Shown: positions 7,263 through 14,232 of the stretch, in pieces
Layout: every line of letters begins with the position of its first letter
Numbering within the stretch: the first letter of the stretch is position 1
DNA from: Chroococcidiopsidaceae cyanobacterium CP_BM_RX_35
GTDB lineage: Bacteria > Cyanobacteriota > Cyanobacteriia > Cyanobacteriales > Chroococcidiopsidaceae
Reading direction: 5' to 3'
Length of the DNA: 15,028 bases
Assembly: GCA_019242465.1 (NCBI GenBank)
Contig: JAFAVL010000309.1
Coordinates: forward strand, 1 to 15,028
Program-made: the position numbers and the translations under genes
Notes under the pieces: model-generated
Database searches by the model: none
What the model was told of the DNA's origin: nothing
Seen by the model: only the letters and a program-made list of their open reading frames with translations

Positions 7263-7670
7263 ATGGCTAATATGTATACTGATGAATCTTTTAAACTCCA
7301 TGCATCTGCTGCTGATAATAGTTTTACCCAGGTAAATTTGATTGAGACAAAACCTGTTAAGGCACATTCTGATACAACAAATTTAAATGGGGCTAAGGCG
7401 GTTAGAGCCGCTACGCCTGATAGCGCAATTCTTTTAGTTCCTATTTTCTCTATAATGGTTTGGATGATTGTCGCTTCTAAGCTTCCAGGGGTTTGGAAGG
7501 AGGCAAGGAATAGAATTGTGAGTCTCAATCAGTTGGAGCCAATGCCCTGTAGAAACTGTCGATTCTTTGTAAACAATCATTATCTCAAATGTGCAGTGCA
7601 GCCTTCTATTGTTCTAACTCCACAAGCACTCAAGTGCTCTGACTACTGGCCTGATCATAGGCCTTACTGA
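7263..7670 (+). CDS. Single-pass membrane protein with a C-terminal four-cysteine cluster, function unknown
   Basis: This 135-aa protein has a polar N-terminal half, one hydrophobic segment at about 54-73 (SAILLVPIFSIMVWMIVASK), and a C-terminal domain with C96, C99, C110 and C125 in a PCRNCRFF...YLKCAV...LKCSDYWP pattern. The CxxC-x10-C-x14-C spacing could bind a metal ion or an iron-sulfur cluster. I have the impression that this tail recurs in cyanobacterial hypothetical proteins, but I know no function. The start is uncertain: ATG 7263 abuts an AGGG, whereas ATG 7272, three codons in, has GGGATGG five bases upstream. It stands alone, with a copy of the shared promoter element about 100 bp upstream. 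Confidence 0.7.
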   Translation: MANMYTDESFKLHASAADNSFTQVNLIETKPVKAHSDTTNLNGAKAVRAATPDSAILLVPIFSIMVWMIVASKLPGVWKEARNRIVSLNQLEPMPCRNCRFFVNNHYLKCAVQPSIVLTPQALKCSDYWPDHRPY

Positions 7671-7827
7671 ATAATAAGCGGCAATTAAGTATTCCTCTCC
7701 ATCAAGCGGGGCAGGGTTTGAGTCATCTAAATTTTCGAGGGGCAATCTTGAAAACATTCTCCTGTCAGTCACGCCTGCAATGTGAATTGGAGGAGAAAAA
7801 ACCAAATGAACTAGGGAAAAGACAGTA

Positions 7828-8904
7828 ATGTCAAGCTTTAGATATAGAGACAGGATAGAGAACCAAATTACCCGTGGAGCGCCCCTAGCATTAGTGATGG
7901 CAGCGATCGCCTTTGTGCTTTATAAACTAGTAATAGTGCTTGAGATCTTGGCTGTGGCGGTGCTGTTAGCTCTAGTTCTGCGAACTCTTCTACGGTGGTT
8001 ACAAAGAATTTTCAAGCTGCGCTGGCTATCAATACTCGTACTGATACTGCTAATAATAGGGTTTGGAGCCTTTATTGCACTGGTGCTAATCCCCGGCTTC
8101 ATATCTGAGACTCAAACTTTGATTGCGAAATTGCCAGACTATGCCAACTCTTTACAGAATTTGGCGGCTAGATTGCACAATCGATGGAGCTTTATTCCGA
8201 GTATCTCCTCCATAAACTTGAATCGGCTGAGAGGATATCTTGAAGGGATACTGACTTCCGTTCCACTGCTAGCCAGAAACTCTTTTAGTGGCGCTATTGA
8301 GACCATTGGTACAATCATTTTAGCCCTCTACATGGCCTACGACCCTAATTCTGTGATTCGCGGTATCTTGCGACTCATACCGCGTCGGCACCATGAGAAG
8401 TTTAAGGAGTTTCTCCACTCTTGTGAGGTGCGGTTGCGGGGCTGGATTTTTGGGACAGGAGTTGCCATGTTTTTTATTGGTGTCGGAGCTGGGGTTGGTC
8501 TCTGGTTTATCGGAGTTCCGTTGCCCATCTCCTTTGGTGTCTTTGCCGGATTTTTTGAGATTATTCCCTACTTTGGCTCGATTGCCGGTGCAGTGCTGCC
8601 TGCGTTGATAGCGCTGACAACTCCTAACGGTCTAATGAAGGCAGTCTATGTCTTGGCATTATTTCTGGTTTTGAACCAAATAGACGCTCACCTGATCCAA
8701 CCACTAATTATGGGTAGACAGGTGCATGTGAGCCCAGTCATGGTCATCGTTTCTTTTTTAGTTATGGGTGAACTGTTTGGATTCGTTGGGGTACTGGTGG
8801 CAGTTCCAGCGGCAGCAGTTGTTGTGACTCTAGTGGATGAGTACACTCCAAAGGAGCGTCAACAAGATGCACCAAAAGCTAAAACCGAAAACTACAATCC
8901 CTAG
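7828..8904 (+). CDS. AI-2E/PerM family membrane protein (UPF0118)
   Basis: This 358-aa polytopic protein has the AI-2E transporter family layout: an N-terminal group of hydrophobic helices (about 18-90), a soluble amphipathic segment (about 95-150, with SETQTLIAKLPDYANSLQNLAARL), then further helices. Family landmarks in the second half are GVPLPISFGVFAGFFEIIPYFGSI and NQIDAHLIQPLIMGRQVHVSPVMVIVS, ending with a charged tail. Members have been linked to autoinducer-2 export or sodium/proton exchange, but most cyanobacterial members have no assigned substrate. The ATG at 7828 has AGGG 11 bases upstream. A stronger GGAGGAG (7789-7795) instead precedes a two-codon ORF ATG-AAC-TAG at 7806-7814. 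It converges on the DUF2141 gene with a 20-bp gap. Confidence 0.88.
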   Translation: MSSFRYRDRIENQITRGAPLALVMAAIAFVLYKLVIVLEILAVAVLLALVLRTLLRWLQRIFKLRWLSILVLILLIIGFGAFIALVLIPGFISETQTLIAKLPDYANSLQNLAARLHNRWSFIPSISSINLNRLRGYLEGILTSVPLLARNSFSGAIETIGTIILALYMAYDPNSVIRGILRLIPRRHHEKFKEFLHSCEVRLRGWIFGTGVAMFFIGVGAGVGLWFIGVPLPISFGVFAGFFEIIPYFGSIAGAVLPALIALTTPNGLMKAVYVLALFLVLNQIDAHLIQPLIMGRQVHVSPVMVIVSFLVMGELFGFVGVLVAVPAAAVVVTLVDEYTPKERQQDAPKAKTENYNP

Positions 8905-8915
8905 CAATTTCGGTT
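8883..8915. terminator. Candidate terminator between convergent genes
   Basis: AACCGAAA (8883-8890) and TTTCGGTT (8908-8915) form an 8-bp perfect stem that straddles the stop codon of the AI-2E family gene. On the minus strand the stem is followed by TTTTAGCTTTT, so it fits best as the terminator of the DUF2141 gene. On the plus strand the downstream sequence is only weakly T-rich. Confidence 0.4.
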
Positions 8916-8924
8916 ATTCTCAAC

Positions 8925-9320
8925 TTATAGGTACTTCATAGTAATTTCGACAACGTTGCTTTCGGCTGTAAACTCAAATTCTGCTTGGTGAAACTTAGGT
9001 GCCCCTTTCCACACCTTTGGGTCCTTAGAAAAGCCAAAACCCTCTTTAGGAAAACCGAGAGTTCCTGTGTCAAATTCATTATTCGAATTCTCGTCATGGT
9101 ATAAGGTCACAGCATAATGTCCATACGGCAGGTCTTCAATGGTAATAGTAAGGGGAACTTCTGAGACAGGAACTTGCCCTGTTTTGGTAGCTTTAGATGT
9201 ATCAGTAGGAAACCCTTCTGGAGTTGAAAACAGGGCAAAATGTACAAGACCTTGTTTCTTACGCAGTTCACTCACTTTGAGTGCTAGAGACGGTGTTTCT
9301 TTTGCTTGTGTAGAACTCAT
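8925..9320 (-). CDS. DUF2141 domain protein
   Basis: This 131-aa protein matches DUF2141, a beta-sandwich-like domain: LVHFALFSTPEGFP at 25-38, LPYGHYAVTLYHDENSNNEFD at 64-84, LGFPKEGFGFS at 88-98 and a closing VVEITMKYL strand. Most family members I know of are exported, but this one has no signal peptide: its N-terminus is polar (MSSTQAKETPSLALKVSEL). A cytoplasmic location is therefore likely unless it leaves by another route. The biochemical function of DUF2141 is not established. It starts 72 bp from copy B of the shared promoter element, though that element points away from it. No clear Shine-Dalgarno site precedes the ATG at 9320. Confidence 0.85.
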   Translation of the reverse strand: MSSTQAKETPSLALKVSELRKKQGLVHFALFSTPEGFPTDTSKATKTGQVPVSEVPLTITIEDLPYGHYAVTLYHDENSNNEFDTGTLGFPKEGFGFSKDPKVWKGAPKFHQAEFEFTAESNVVEITMKYL

Positions 9321-9391
9321 TGACTGAACGAATTTGGTGTTTAACGACTTATTCTAGTATAAGCATGATAGATATATAAACAAGAGAGAAA

Positions 9392-9458
9392 ATGAAACTA
9401 GCATGAAACTTTTATGTTTAATTAGATATAATCTAACTTTGTTCCTTTAGAAAGAAGC
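9392..9458 (+). promoter_or_regulatory. Shared composite promoter element, copy B (towards SMR pair 2)
   Basis: ATGAAACTAGCATGAAA (9392-9408) is the clearest 11-bp-period direct repeat. TTAGATATAATC follows with TATAAT at 9427-9432, exactly where a -10 box would sit if the repeat covers the -35 region. TTAGAAAGAAGC is at 9447-9458, 39 bp beyond the repeat. The orientation points to the SMR pair starting at 9807, which implies a leader of about 370 nt. Within that leader, in the 9321-9806 gene-free region, lies a GCCAAA/TTTGGC inverted repeat (9684-9703) and no credible ORF. Confidence 0.6.
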
Positions 9459-9806
9459 TTTTTTTCCTAGTTCTTTGCACAGTGATTGCAGCAAAAAGTC
9501 TTACTTTTTCCTGGTAAACAAAAGGTAGCAGACGTGAATTCGGTGTAGCGCAATTCCTGAGTACATAGAAGGTTTGAAGCCAAGATTTACCAATTTTGCG
9601 ATTTCGTGAAGAAAAGAAGAAGTTACAAATCTTGTCTTTGGGTTAGAACAAATATTTTAAGATGCTAGACAAATTAAGCTTTTGCCAAATTAAAAATTTT
9701 GGCTTTACAATGATTTTATGTTTAATATCACGACTTGGTTATAATTGAGCATAGTTTGGAATATTAATTTCAAGCTATGTCAACATGTATAGCACTAACA
9801 AGATGA

Positions 9807-10265
9807 ATGCCTAACCCAATAAAGACTAAACCCTTGTTGCCGAAGCAGAAAGACCAGCAAACCTCAAGACAGGTTCGTCAAAGGTTCGCTGTGGCTATGA
9901 TCATCGTCGTACTAGCTACATCATTGGGAGACGTGTCACTCAAAGGTGGTTTGAGCCAGGTGCCACTTCCTTCGGCAGACTCTCTTTTAGCTATTCCCCA
10001 AGCTGTGCTGGAGACACTGACGAACATCTGGGTAGATATTGCTATCCTATTGCTGATTGGTCAATTCATCGCTTGGGCTCATGCCCTACGCTTGGCTCCA
10101 TACAGTCTTGCCATTCCACTACGCGCCTCCTCATATATCTTTACCGCTTTATTGGCACTTTACGTTCTACAGGAGCCGGTTCCGCCCATGCGTTGGGTTG
10201 CCATTCTGATCGTTCTGCTTGGTGTCATTATGGTGGGAGTTAGTGGTGTAGAAGGAGATAGCTAA
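9807..10265 (+). CDS. Small DMT/SMR-type membrane protein, first subunit of pair 2
   Basis: This 152-aa protein has a polar N-terminal tail (1-26), then four predicted helices (about 27-47, 75-92, 98-121 and 129-147). D42 in ATSLGDVSLKGG lies in helix 1, RLAPYSLAIPLRASSY corresponds to RIGPLSLVVPVRGAATY of the paralogue at 3823-4311, and VLQEPVPPMRW precedes helix 4. It overlaps the next gene by one base (TAATG), so the pair is translationally coupled like pair 1. The ATG at 9807 has no good Shine-Dalgarno site. It is convergent with the HpnI-like gene beyond its partner. Likely half of a heterodimeric exporter or flippase; the substrate is unknown. Confidence 0.75.
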   Translation: MPNPIKTKPLLPKQKDQQTSRQVRQRFAVAMIIVVLATSLGDVSLKGGLSQVPLPSADSLLAIPQAVLETLTNIWVDIAILLLIGQFIAWAHALRLAPYSLAIPLRASSYIFTALLALYVLQEPVPPMRWVAILIVLLGVIMVGVSGVEGDS

Positions 10266-10618
10266 TGCTTCTATTTTTGGTAGCGATGAGCGTAGCGATT
10301 AGCTGCTCAATCTTAGGGGACTTTTTCGTGCAGCAGGGTGCTACTGCGGTTAAAAGCTCTAACGCCTGTTCCTTCTGTGGCATCTTTCGCCATCGAAAAA
10401 TGCTTTTCGGTGTTGGTCTGTTGACTTGCCATTTTGCTGGCTATACCCTAGCAATGCGACTAGCTCCCATTACAGTGGTTGTGCCTCTGATGTCATGTAC
10501 TTACATTGTTAATATTGCCCTGGCTCGCACTGTACTTCAGGAGCGGGTAACGAGACTGAGATGGGCAGGTGTTGCTGTGATCGTGTTCGGCGTCATAGTG
10601 CTTGGCATCTGGTCGTGA
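10265..10618 (+). CDS. Small DMT/SMR-type membrane protein, second subunit of pair 2
   Basis: This 117-aa protein is the paralogue of the 140-aa protein at 3404-3826. The two share MSVAISCSILGDFFVQQGA against ISMAIICSVIGDFLIKQGS (D19 in both), LAPITVVVPLMSCTYI and LQERVTRLRWAGVAV. It lacks about 20 residues of the loop between helices 1 and 2, and carries two extra cysteines there (NACSFCGIF). The size is close to that of ArnE. Start and stop are fixed by the TAATG overlap with the upstream partner and a TGA at 10616-10618. Confidence 0.75.
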   Translation: MLLFLVAMSVAISCSILGDFFVQQGATAVKSSNACSFCGIFRHRKMLFGVGLLTCHFAGYTLAMRLAPITVVVPLMSCTYIVNIALARTVLQERVTRLRWAGVAVIVFGVIVLGIWS

Positions 10619-10651
10619 AACACAGGCAATGATAATCTCAAGAGGCTATTG

Positions 10652-10685
10652 TGGGTTCCTTTGCTTGTTAAGCACCCATAACCCA
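10652..10685. terminator. Possible bidirectional terminator, nested hairpin
   Basis: TGGGTT (10652-10657) pairs with AACCCA (10680-10685) around an inner GCTT-GTT-AAGC hairpin (10663-10673). It fills the 68-bp gap between the convergent SMR pair 2 and HpnI-like genes. There is no clear T run on either side, so this is a position-based guess. Confidence 0.3.
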
Positions 10686-10686
10686 T

Positions 10687-11943
10687 TCAACTTGAAAGTG
10701 CCTTTACAGAATCAACGGTATCATCTGTAAGTGGTATGAGCTTCCCATCTTTTGCCAGTTTCAGTCTTCGACCACGCCACTCGATCGTGTTGCCAGCAAA
10801 ACTGTAGCACCATAGTGCAAGGCTCATAAGGTCGCGTAGAGGAATAAGCCACAGAAACTTTTTAGCCACCGGATCGTGAAGCCCCTTAACACCAACAACC
10901 CAGCCCATTGCTAATCTTGTGATCCAAGTTATACATAGCACCACCCAACCGAAAATCGAGCCCCCAGTTGCCATCAAGAAAAATAAGCTTGTTGCTGTTC
11001 CATAGGTAAGGAGAAGACCTAAGTAGCTCCAAGGTCGAGACACCCGGACACAGCAAGCCCAACGGCTCTGACGGTGGATTAAATCAATTATGTTTGTTGT
11101 TGCGATGACATGCTCAATTACATAATGGGAGAGTTCCACCTTATAACCAGCTTGGGCGGGTAGGTAGCCGAGTTGGAAATCATCTGCCAGATAATCGGCA
11201 ATTGCCGCAAATCCACCGATGGCTTCGAGTGCAGTTTGGCGGATCGCAATAGTTGGGCCGAGGGCAAACTTCATTCCCTCCAGCTTTCTAGCAGCTAAAA
11301 CGCCAGCTTGGTAATCGGTTGAAATCCCAACTGCTTCCAGGATTGCCACCCTACCTCGCACCAGCGGACGGTACAGACAGGTAACGACACCAACATCCTG
11401 GTTGCGCATCGGCTGGATGGTTTGCCTCAAGTAGTCCGGTCCGACCCGAACGTCACTATCTGCCAAGAGCAGAAATGAGTACCGGGCTTCGGTTACTGCA
11501 TTTGCTAGGTTACTAACTTTTAGATTTGTACCAATTGTCCTCTCACTTACCACAAGACGAATATCAATATTTGGGAAATTATGAATTATTCTCTTCACAA
11601 CTTCCACGCTAGGATCGCGCTCATGACGAACACTAAAAATGATTTGGTACTCTGGGTAGTCTTGCCGGCAGAATGATGCAAAGTTTTCGTAGGTGTCGAT
11701 GTCGAGACCACAAATCGGTTTCAAAATAGTAATAGGTGGATGAAAATCAGGATCGCTCTGGGGTGGGTGGGAAAAGAACTCAGTCGCTGCATAAATTGTA
11801 TATGAATAATACCAAATTGCTGATAGGCACAGCATCAGAAGTAGTATCAGAAGATATTGTCTAGGGTCTCTTAATGCAGAGTAGTGACCAAGTTCTATAA
11901 CTGCCTGGTACCTTACCTCTGCCAGCTCTAGAAAAGTAGTCAT
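10687..11943 (-). CDS. hpnI: GT21-type glycosyltransferase, probable HpnI (bacteriohopanetetrol N-acetylglucosaminyltransferase)
   Basis: This 418-aa membrane glycosyltransferase has one N-terminal helix (about 29-51), a cytosolic family 2/21 catalytic domain and a C-terminal hydrophobic region with three or more segments (about 305-383). The GT-A motifs are intact: PITILKPICGLD at 70-81, the metal-binding D162-S-D164, D254-D255-F256-Q-L-G and RQSRW at 291-295, the RxxRW signature of processive and ceramide-type enzymes. HpnI transfers N-acetylglucosamine to bacteriohopanetetrol, the first step towards glucosamine- and cyclitol ether-hopanoids; a ceramide glucosyltransferase-like role is the alternative. 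Partner genes hpnK and hpnJ are not in the window. The start at 11943 has GAAG a few bases upstream. About 330 bp further upstream is copy D of the shared promoter element, which links it to the squalene synthase-hpnP operon. Confidence 0.78.
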   Translation of the reverse strand: MTTFLELAEVRYQAVIELGHYSALRDPRQYLLILLLMLCLSAIWYYSYTIYAATEFFSHPPQSDPDFHPPITILKPICGLDIDTYENFASFCRQDYPEYQIIFSVRHERDPSVEVVKRIIHNFPNIDIRLVVSERTIGTNLKVSNLANAVTEARYSFLLLADSDVRVGPDYLRQTIQPMRNQDVGVVTCLYRPLVRGRVAILEAVGISTDYQAGVLAARKLEGMKFALGPTIAIRQTALEAIGGFAAIADYLADDFQLGYLPAQAGYKVELSHYVIEHVIATTNIIDLIHRQSRWACCVRVSRPWSYLGLLLTYGTATSLFFLMATGGSIFGWVVLCITWITRLAMGWVVGVKGLHDPVAKKFLWLIPLRDLMSLALWCYSFAGNTIEWRGRRLKLAKDGKLIPLTDDTVDSVKALSS

Positions 11944-12220
11944 GATTCTTCAAATAGAGATAGGTGTGAGTAAAATTGCAAATTTATTTTGGACAACCAT
12001 AAAAAGCTCATGATTTAGGCTCTGCTTCCTTTTGGATTAATATCACTTCCGCATGAACAAGAATCATTGGTAGCTCGCTATCATTTAATCTTGTAATTAC
12101 GTTTATTATTGATGATAATTCTAAGAGTAGAATCTGAGTTGGTTTTCTAAAAACTTTCCGATTAGCTTTATAAAATATCCTGTCCCGTTAAGCTCACACT
12201 ATATACTTGTTGAAATTAGC

Positions 12221-12286
12221 GCTTCTTTCTAATGGGGGAATATAGCTTATTTCTAATGGATTAAAAGAATTTCATACTAGTTTCAT
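12221..12286 (-). promoter_or_regulatory. Shared composite promoter element, copy D (towards hpnI)
   Basis: Read leftward, ATGAAACTAGTATGAAA (12286-12270) is the 11-bp-period direct repeat. CCATTAGAAATAAG follows, with its TTAG starting 14 bp beyond the repeat, and CCATTAGAAAGAAGC has its TTAG at 12232, 38 bp beyond. The two CCATTAGAAA boxes are themselves a direct repeat with a 24-bp period. The element lies 327 bp upstream of the hpnI start, implying a leader of nearly 300 nt. Confidence 0.58.
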
Positions 12287-12599
12287 TTTATTATGAGGTT
12301 GTTTCTGCTGAAGTTTGAGCTAAAAACTTTTAGGGGACTGGCACAGAAGATTTCTTGTTCTTTGTACGCTTTCTTTTAAGAGCCCCTGTTAAGCAAAAAA
12401 CGGCTTACCGCTATAGCAAGCCTTGCAGGAGTTCGAGACTCTCTTCCCTTGTCCTCTCTTATCTTAAGTGGTTTATTAACAATGATATTGTTCACAAATC
12501 AAATAGGACTGCTATATTTAATCTCTGTACTAAATCAGAGTACCAATTTTGTCATTACACAAAAAGCTAAGGCTAGTGAAGGCATGGTCATGTCGGTTT

Positions 12600-12628
12600 T
12601 GCCCTCATCAAAGCTGTAGATGAGGGCA
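12600..12628 (-). terminator. Strong hairpin just downstream of hemL
   Basis: TGCCCTCATC (12600-12609) and GATGAGGGCA (12619-12628) form a perfect 10-bp, GC-rich stem with a 9-nt loop, ten bases past the hemL stop codon. On the minus strand it is followed by AAAACC, not a T run, so it lacks the canonical intrinsic-terminator tail. It may still stabilise the 3' end of the transcript. Confidence 0.45.
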
Positions 12629-12637
12629 CGGATCTCG

Positions 12638-13936
12638 TCACATGCCAGACAACACATCCTGCGCTGTAGCTAAAGTCTGGTCAATATCTGCATCTGTGTG
12701 AGCCAAAGAGGTAAACCCTGCTTCAAACTGAGACGGAGCCAAGTAAATTCCGCGCTCCAACATCCCATAATGGAAGCGGCTGAACTTGCTGAGATCTGAC
12801 TTTTTCGCATCCTCGTAGTTGTAAACTGGTCCAGCAGTGAAGAACATGCCAAACATTCCACTAATTTGACCACCACAAGCTGCATGACCAGTCTCCTGTG
12901 CAACTCGCAGTAACCCATCTGCTAACTTCTTGGTGATGCGGTCAAGATCTTCGTAAGTGCCAGTTTTTTGCAGCAATTCCAGCGTCTTAATCCCAGCAGT
13001 CATTGCGAGGGGATTACCAGAGAGCGTTCCAGCTTGATACATTGGTCCGGCAGGTGCCACCATTGACATGATGTCGCGCCGTCCGCCGTAAGCTCCGACT
13101 GGTAAGCCACCGCCAATAATCTTACCCAGCGTTGTTAGGTCTGGGGTAATACCGAACTTCTCTTGTGCACCACCGTAGGCAATGCGGAACCCAGTCATGA
13201 CTTCATCAAATACAAGTAAAGCTCTATGTTCCTGAGTCAGTTCCCGCAAGCCTTCTAAAAATCCTGGGGTAGGGGCAATAAACCCAGCATTACCTACTAC
13301 TGGCTCTAGGATGACACCAGCGATCGCGTTAGGGTTCTCCTCAAACAGGGCTTTAACAGCTTCTAGGTCATTGAAGGGAGCAGTTAAAGTATTAATGGTG
13401 GCAGATTTGGGGACTCCAGGGGAGTCAGGTAGGCCCAAGGTGGCAACACCAGAGCCAGCCTTAACCAAAAACATGTCGGCATGACCGTGGTAACAGCCTT
13501 CAAATTTGATGATTTTGTCGCGTCCAGTGAAAGCCCGCATCAAGCGCAAAACTGCCATACAGGCTTCTGTACCAGAGTTGACAAATCGTACCATTTCCAT
13601 ACTGGGAACGGCTGTAATCACCATTTCCGCTAAGATATTTTCCAACACGGAGGGAGCACCGAAGCTAGTGCCTTTTTCCAAGGCTGCATGTAGCGCTTTG
13701 ATCACTTCTGGATGAGCGTGACCGCAAATCGCTGGTCCCCAAGTGCCGACATAATCGATATATTGATTGCCATCAACATCCCAAATGTATGCACCTTGAA
13801 CCCGGTCAAATACAATTGGTTGCCCTCCCACAGATTTGAAGGCGCGAACGGGAGAGCTGACCCCTCCTGGCATCAAGTGCTGAGCTGCGGCGAAGATTTC
13901 TGCGGATTTAGCTGTCCTAGTTGTCGTATTTACCAA
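12638..13936 (-). CDS. hemL: Glutamate-1-semialdehyde 2,1-aminomutase
   Basis: HemL converts glutamate-1-semialdehyde to 5-aminolevulinate using pyridoxamine/pyridoxal phosphate, the last step of the C5 route that feeds haem, chlorophyll and phycobilin synthesis. The 432-aa length is normal for the family. K272 in [18 protein letters not shown] is the cofactor lysine, DEVMTGFR at 244-251 carries the pyridine-nitrogen aspartate, and NSGTEACMA near 120 binds the cofactor phosphate. The start codon is TTG at 13936, with AGGAG six bases upstream, and the protein then begins [14 protein letters not shown] as in other cyanobacterial HemL. No in-frame ATG is better placed. It is divergent from the small ChaB-like gene, and about 100 bp lie between them. 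Confidence 0.97.
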   Translation of the reverse strand: MVNTTTRTAKSAEIFAAAQHLMPGGVSSPVRAFKSVGGQPIVFDRVQGAYIWDVDGNQYIDYVGTWGPAICGHAHPEVIKALHAALEKGTSFGAPSVLENILAEMVITAVPSMEMVRFVNSGTEACMAVLRLMRAFTGRDKIIKFEGCYHGHADMFLVKAGSGVATLGLPDSPGVPKSATINTLTAPFNDLEAVKALFEENPNAIAGVILEPVVGNAGFIAPTPGFLEGLRELTQEHRALLVFDEVMTGFRIAYGGAQEKFGITPDLTTLGKIIGGGLPVGAYGGRRDIMSMVAPAGPMYQAGTLSGNPLAMTAGIKTLELLQKTGTYEDLDRITKKLADGLLRVAQETGHAACGGQISGMFGMFFTAGPVYNYEDAKKSDLSKFSRFHYGMLERGIYLAPSQFEAGFTSLAHTDADIDQTLATAQDVLSGM

Positions 13937-14043
13937 AATTCTCTCCTAAGTGGGGTTGTTATCAGGTCTACCTGTAGATAGGCGTAAACCTTGGGCAAAA
14001 CTCCTATACTAATTAATCATCCTAGCTAGGAGAAATGGGATGT

Positions 14044-14232
14044 ATGTTTTACAAAACGAATCAAGATTTACCTTTAGAAGTTCGTGTTTCCCTGTCCGAT
14101 ACAGCTCAGGACCTTTACAGGGCTGCTTATAATTCGGCAGTTCAATGGTATGGTGAAGCAGCAAAGGCGCACAAGGTTGCCTCCAGTGCTGTAAGAATTG
14201 AATTAGCCCGACATCTAAGTTGCCTTGTCTAA
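14044..14232 (+). CDS. Small ChaB-like protein with a degenerate C-terminus
   Basis: This 62-aa protein begins MFYKTNQDLPLEVRVSLSD and continues TAQDLYRAAYNSAVQWYGE and AHKVASSAV, the pattern of the ChaB family (annotated as cation transport regulators; the mechanism is unclear). In ChaB relatives I recall, the AH-VAW-AVK helix leads to a K-Y ending; here the tryptophan is serine and the tail (RIELARHLSCLV) is unrelated, so the end may be decayed by mutation. AGGAG at 14028-14032 is 11 bases from this ATG and only two bases from an earlier in-frame ATG at 14035. I chose 14044 because it matches the family start. It lies between divergent hemL and the downstream hisIE. Confidence 0.6.
   Translation: MFYKTNQDLPLEVRVSLSDTAQDLYRAAYNSAVQWYGEAAKAHKVASSAVRIELARHLSCLV

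Larger units (their letters stand above)
11944..12637. other. Long AT-rich intergenic region with structured segment but no supported gene
   Basis: No credible ORF lies here. A 71-codon frame at 12355-12570 starts with TTG and has no protein-like pattern. The region holds copy D of the promoter element (12221-12286), a perfect CTAAAA-AC-TTTTAG palindrome (12320-12333), GGCTT/AAGCC arms (12402-12422) and a GAG-TTCGAGA-CTC hairpin (12429-12441) like a tRNA T-arm. An unannotated small RNA is possible, but nothing here proves one. Confidence 0.35.

Noticed and set aside
7614..7805. 63-codon minus-strand frame between the 135-aa protein and the AI-2E family gene
   Set aside because: No family pattern, and it overlaps the end of the cysteine-cluster gene on the opposite strand.
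12402..12460. Possible tRNA gene
   Set aside because: A T-arm-like hairpin is present, but no complementary acceptor stem, D-arm or 5-bp/7-nt anticodon arm can be fitted upstream.
12355..12570. 71-codon plus-strand frame in the intergenic region upstream of hpnI
   Set aside because: TTG start, no ribosome site, no recognisable domain, and a composition typical of AT-rich non-coding DNA.
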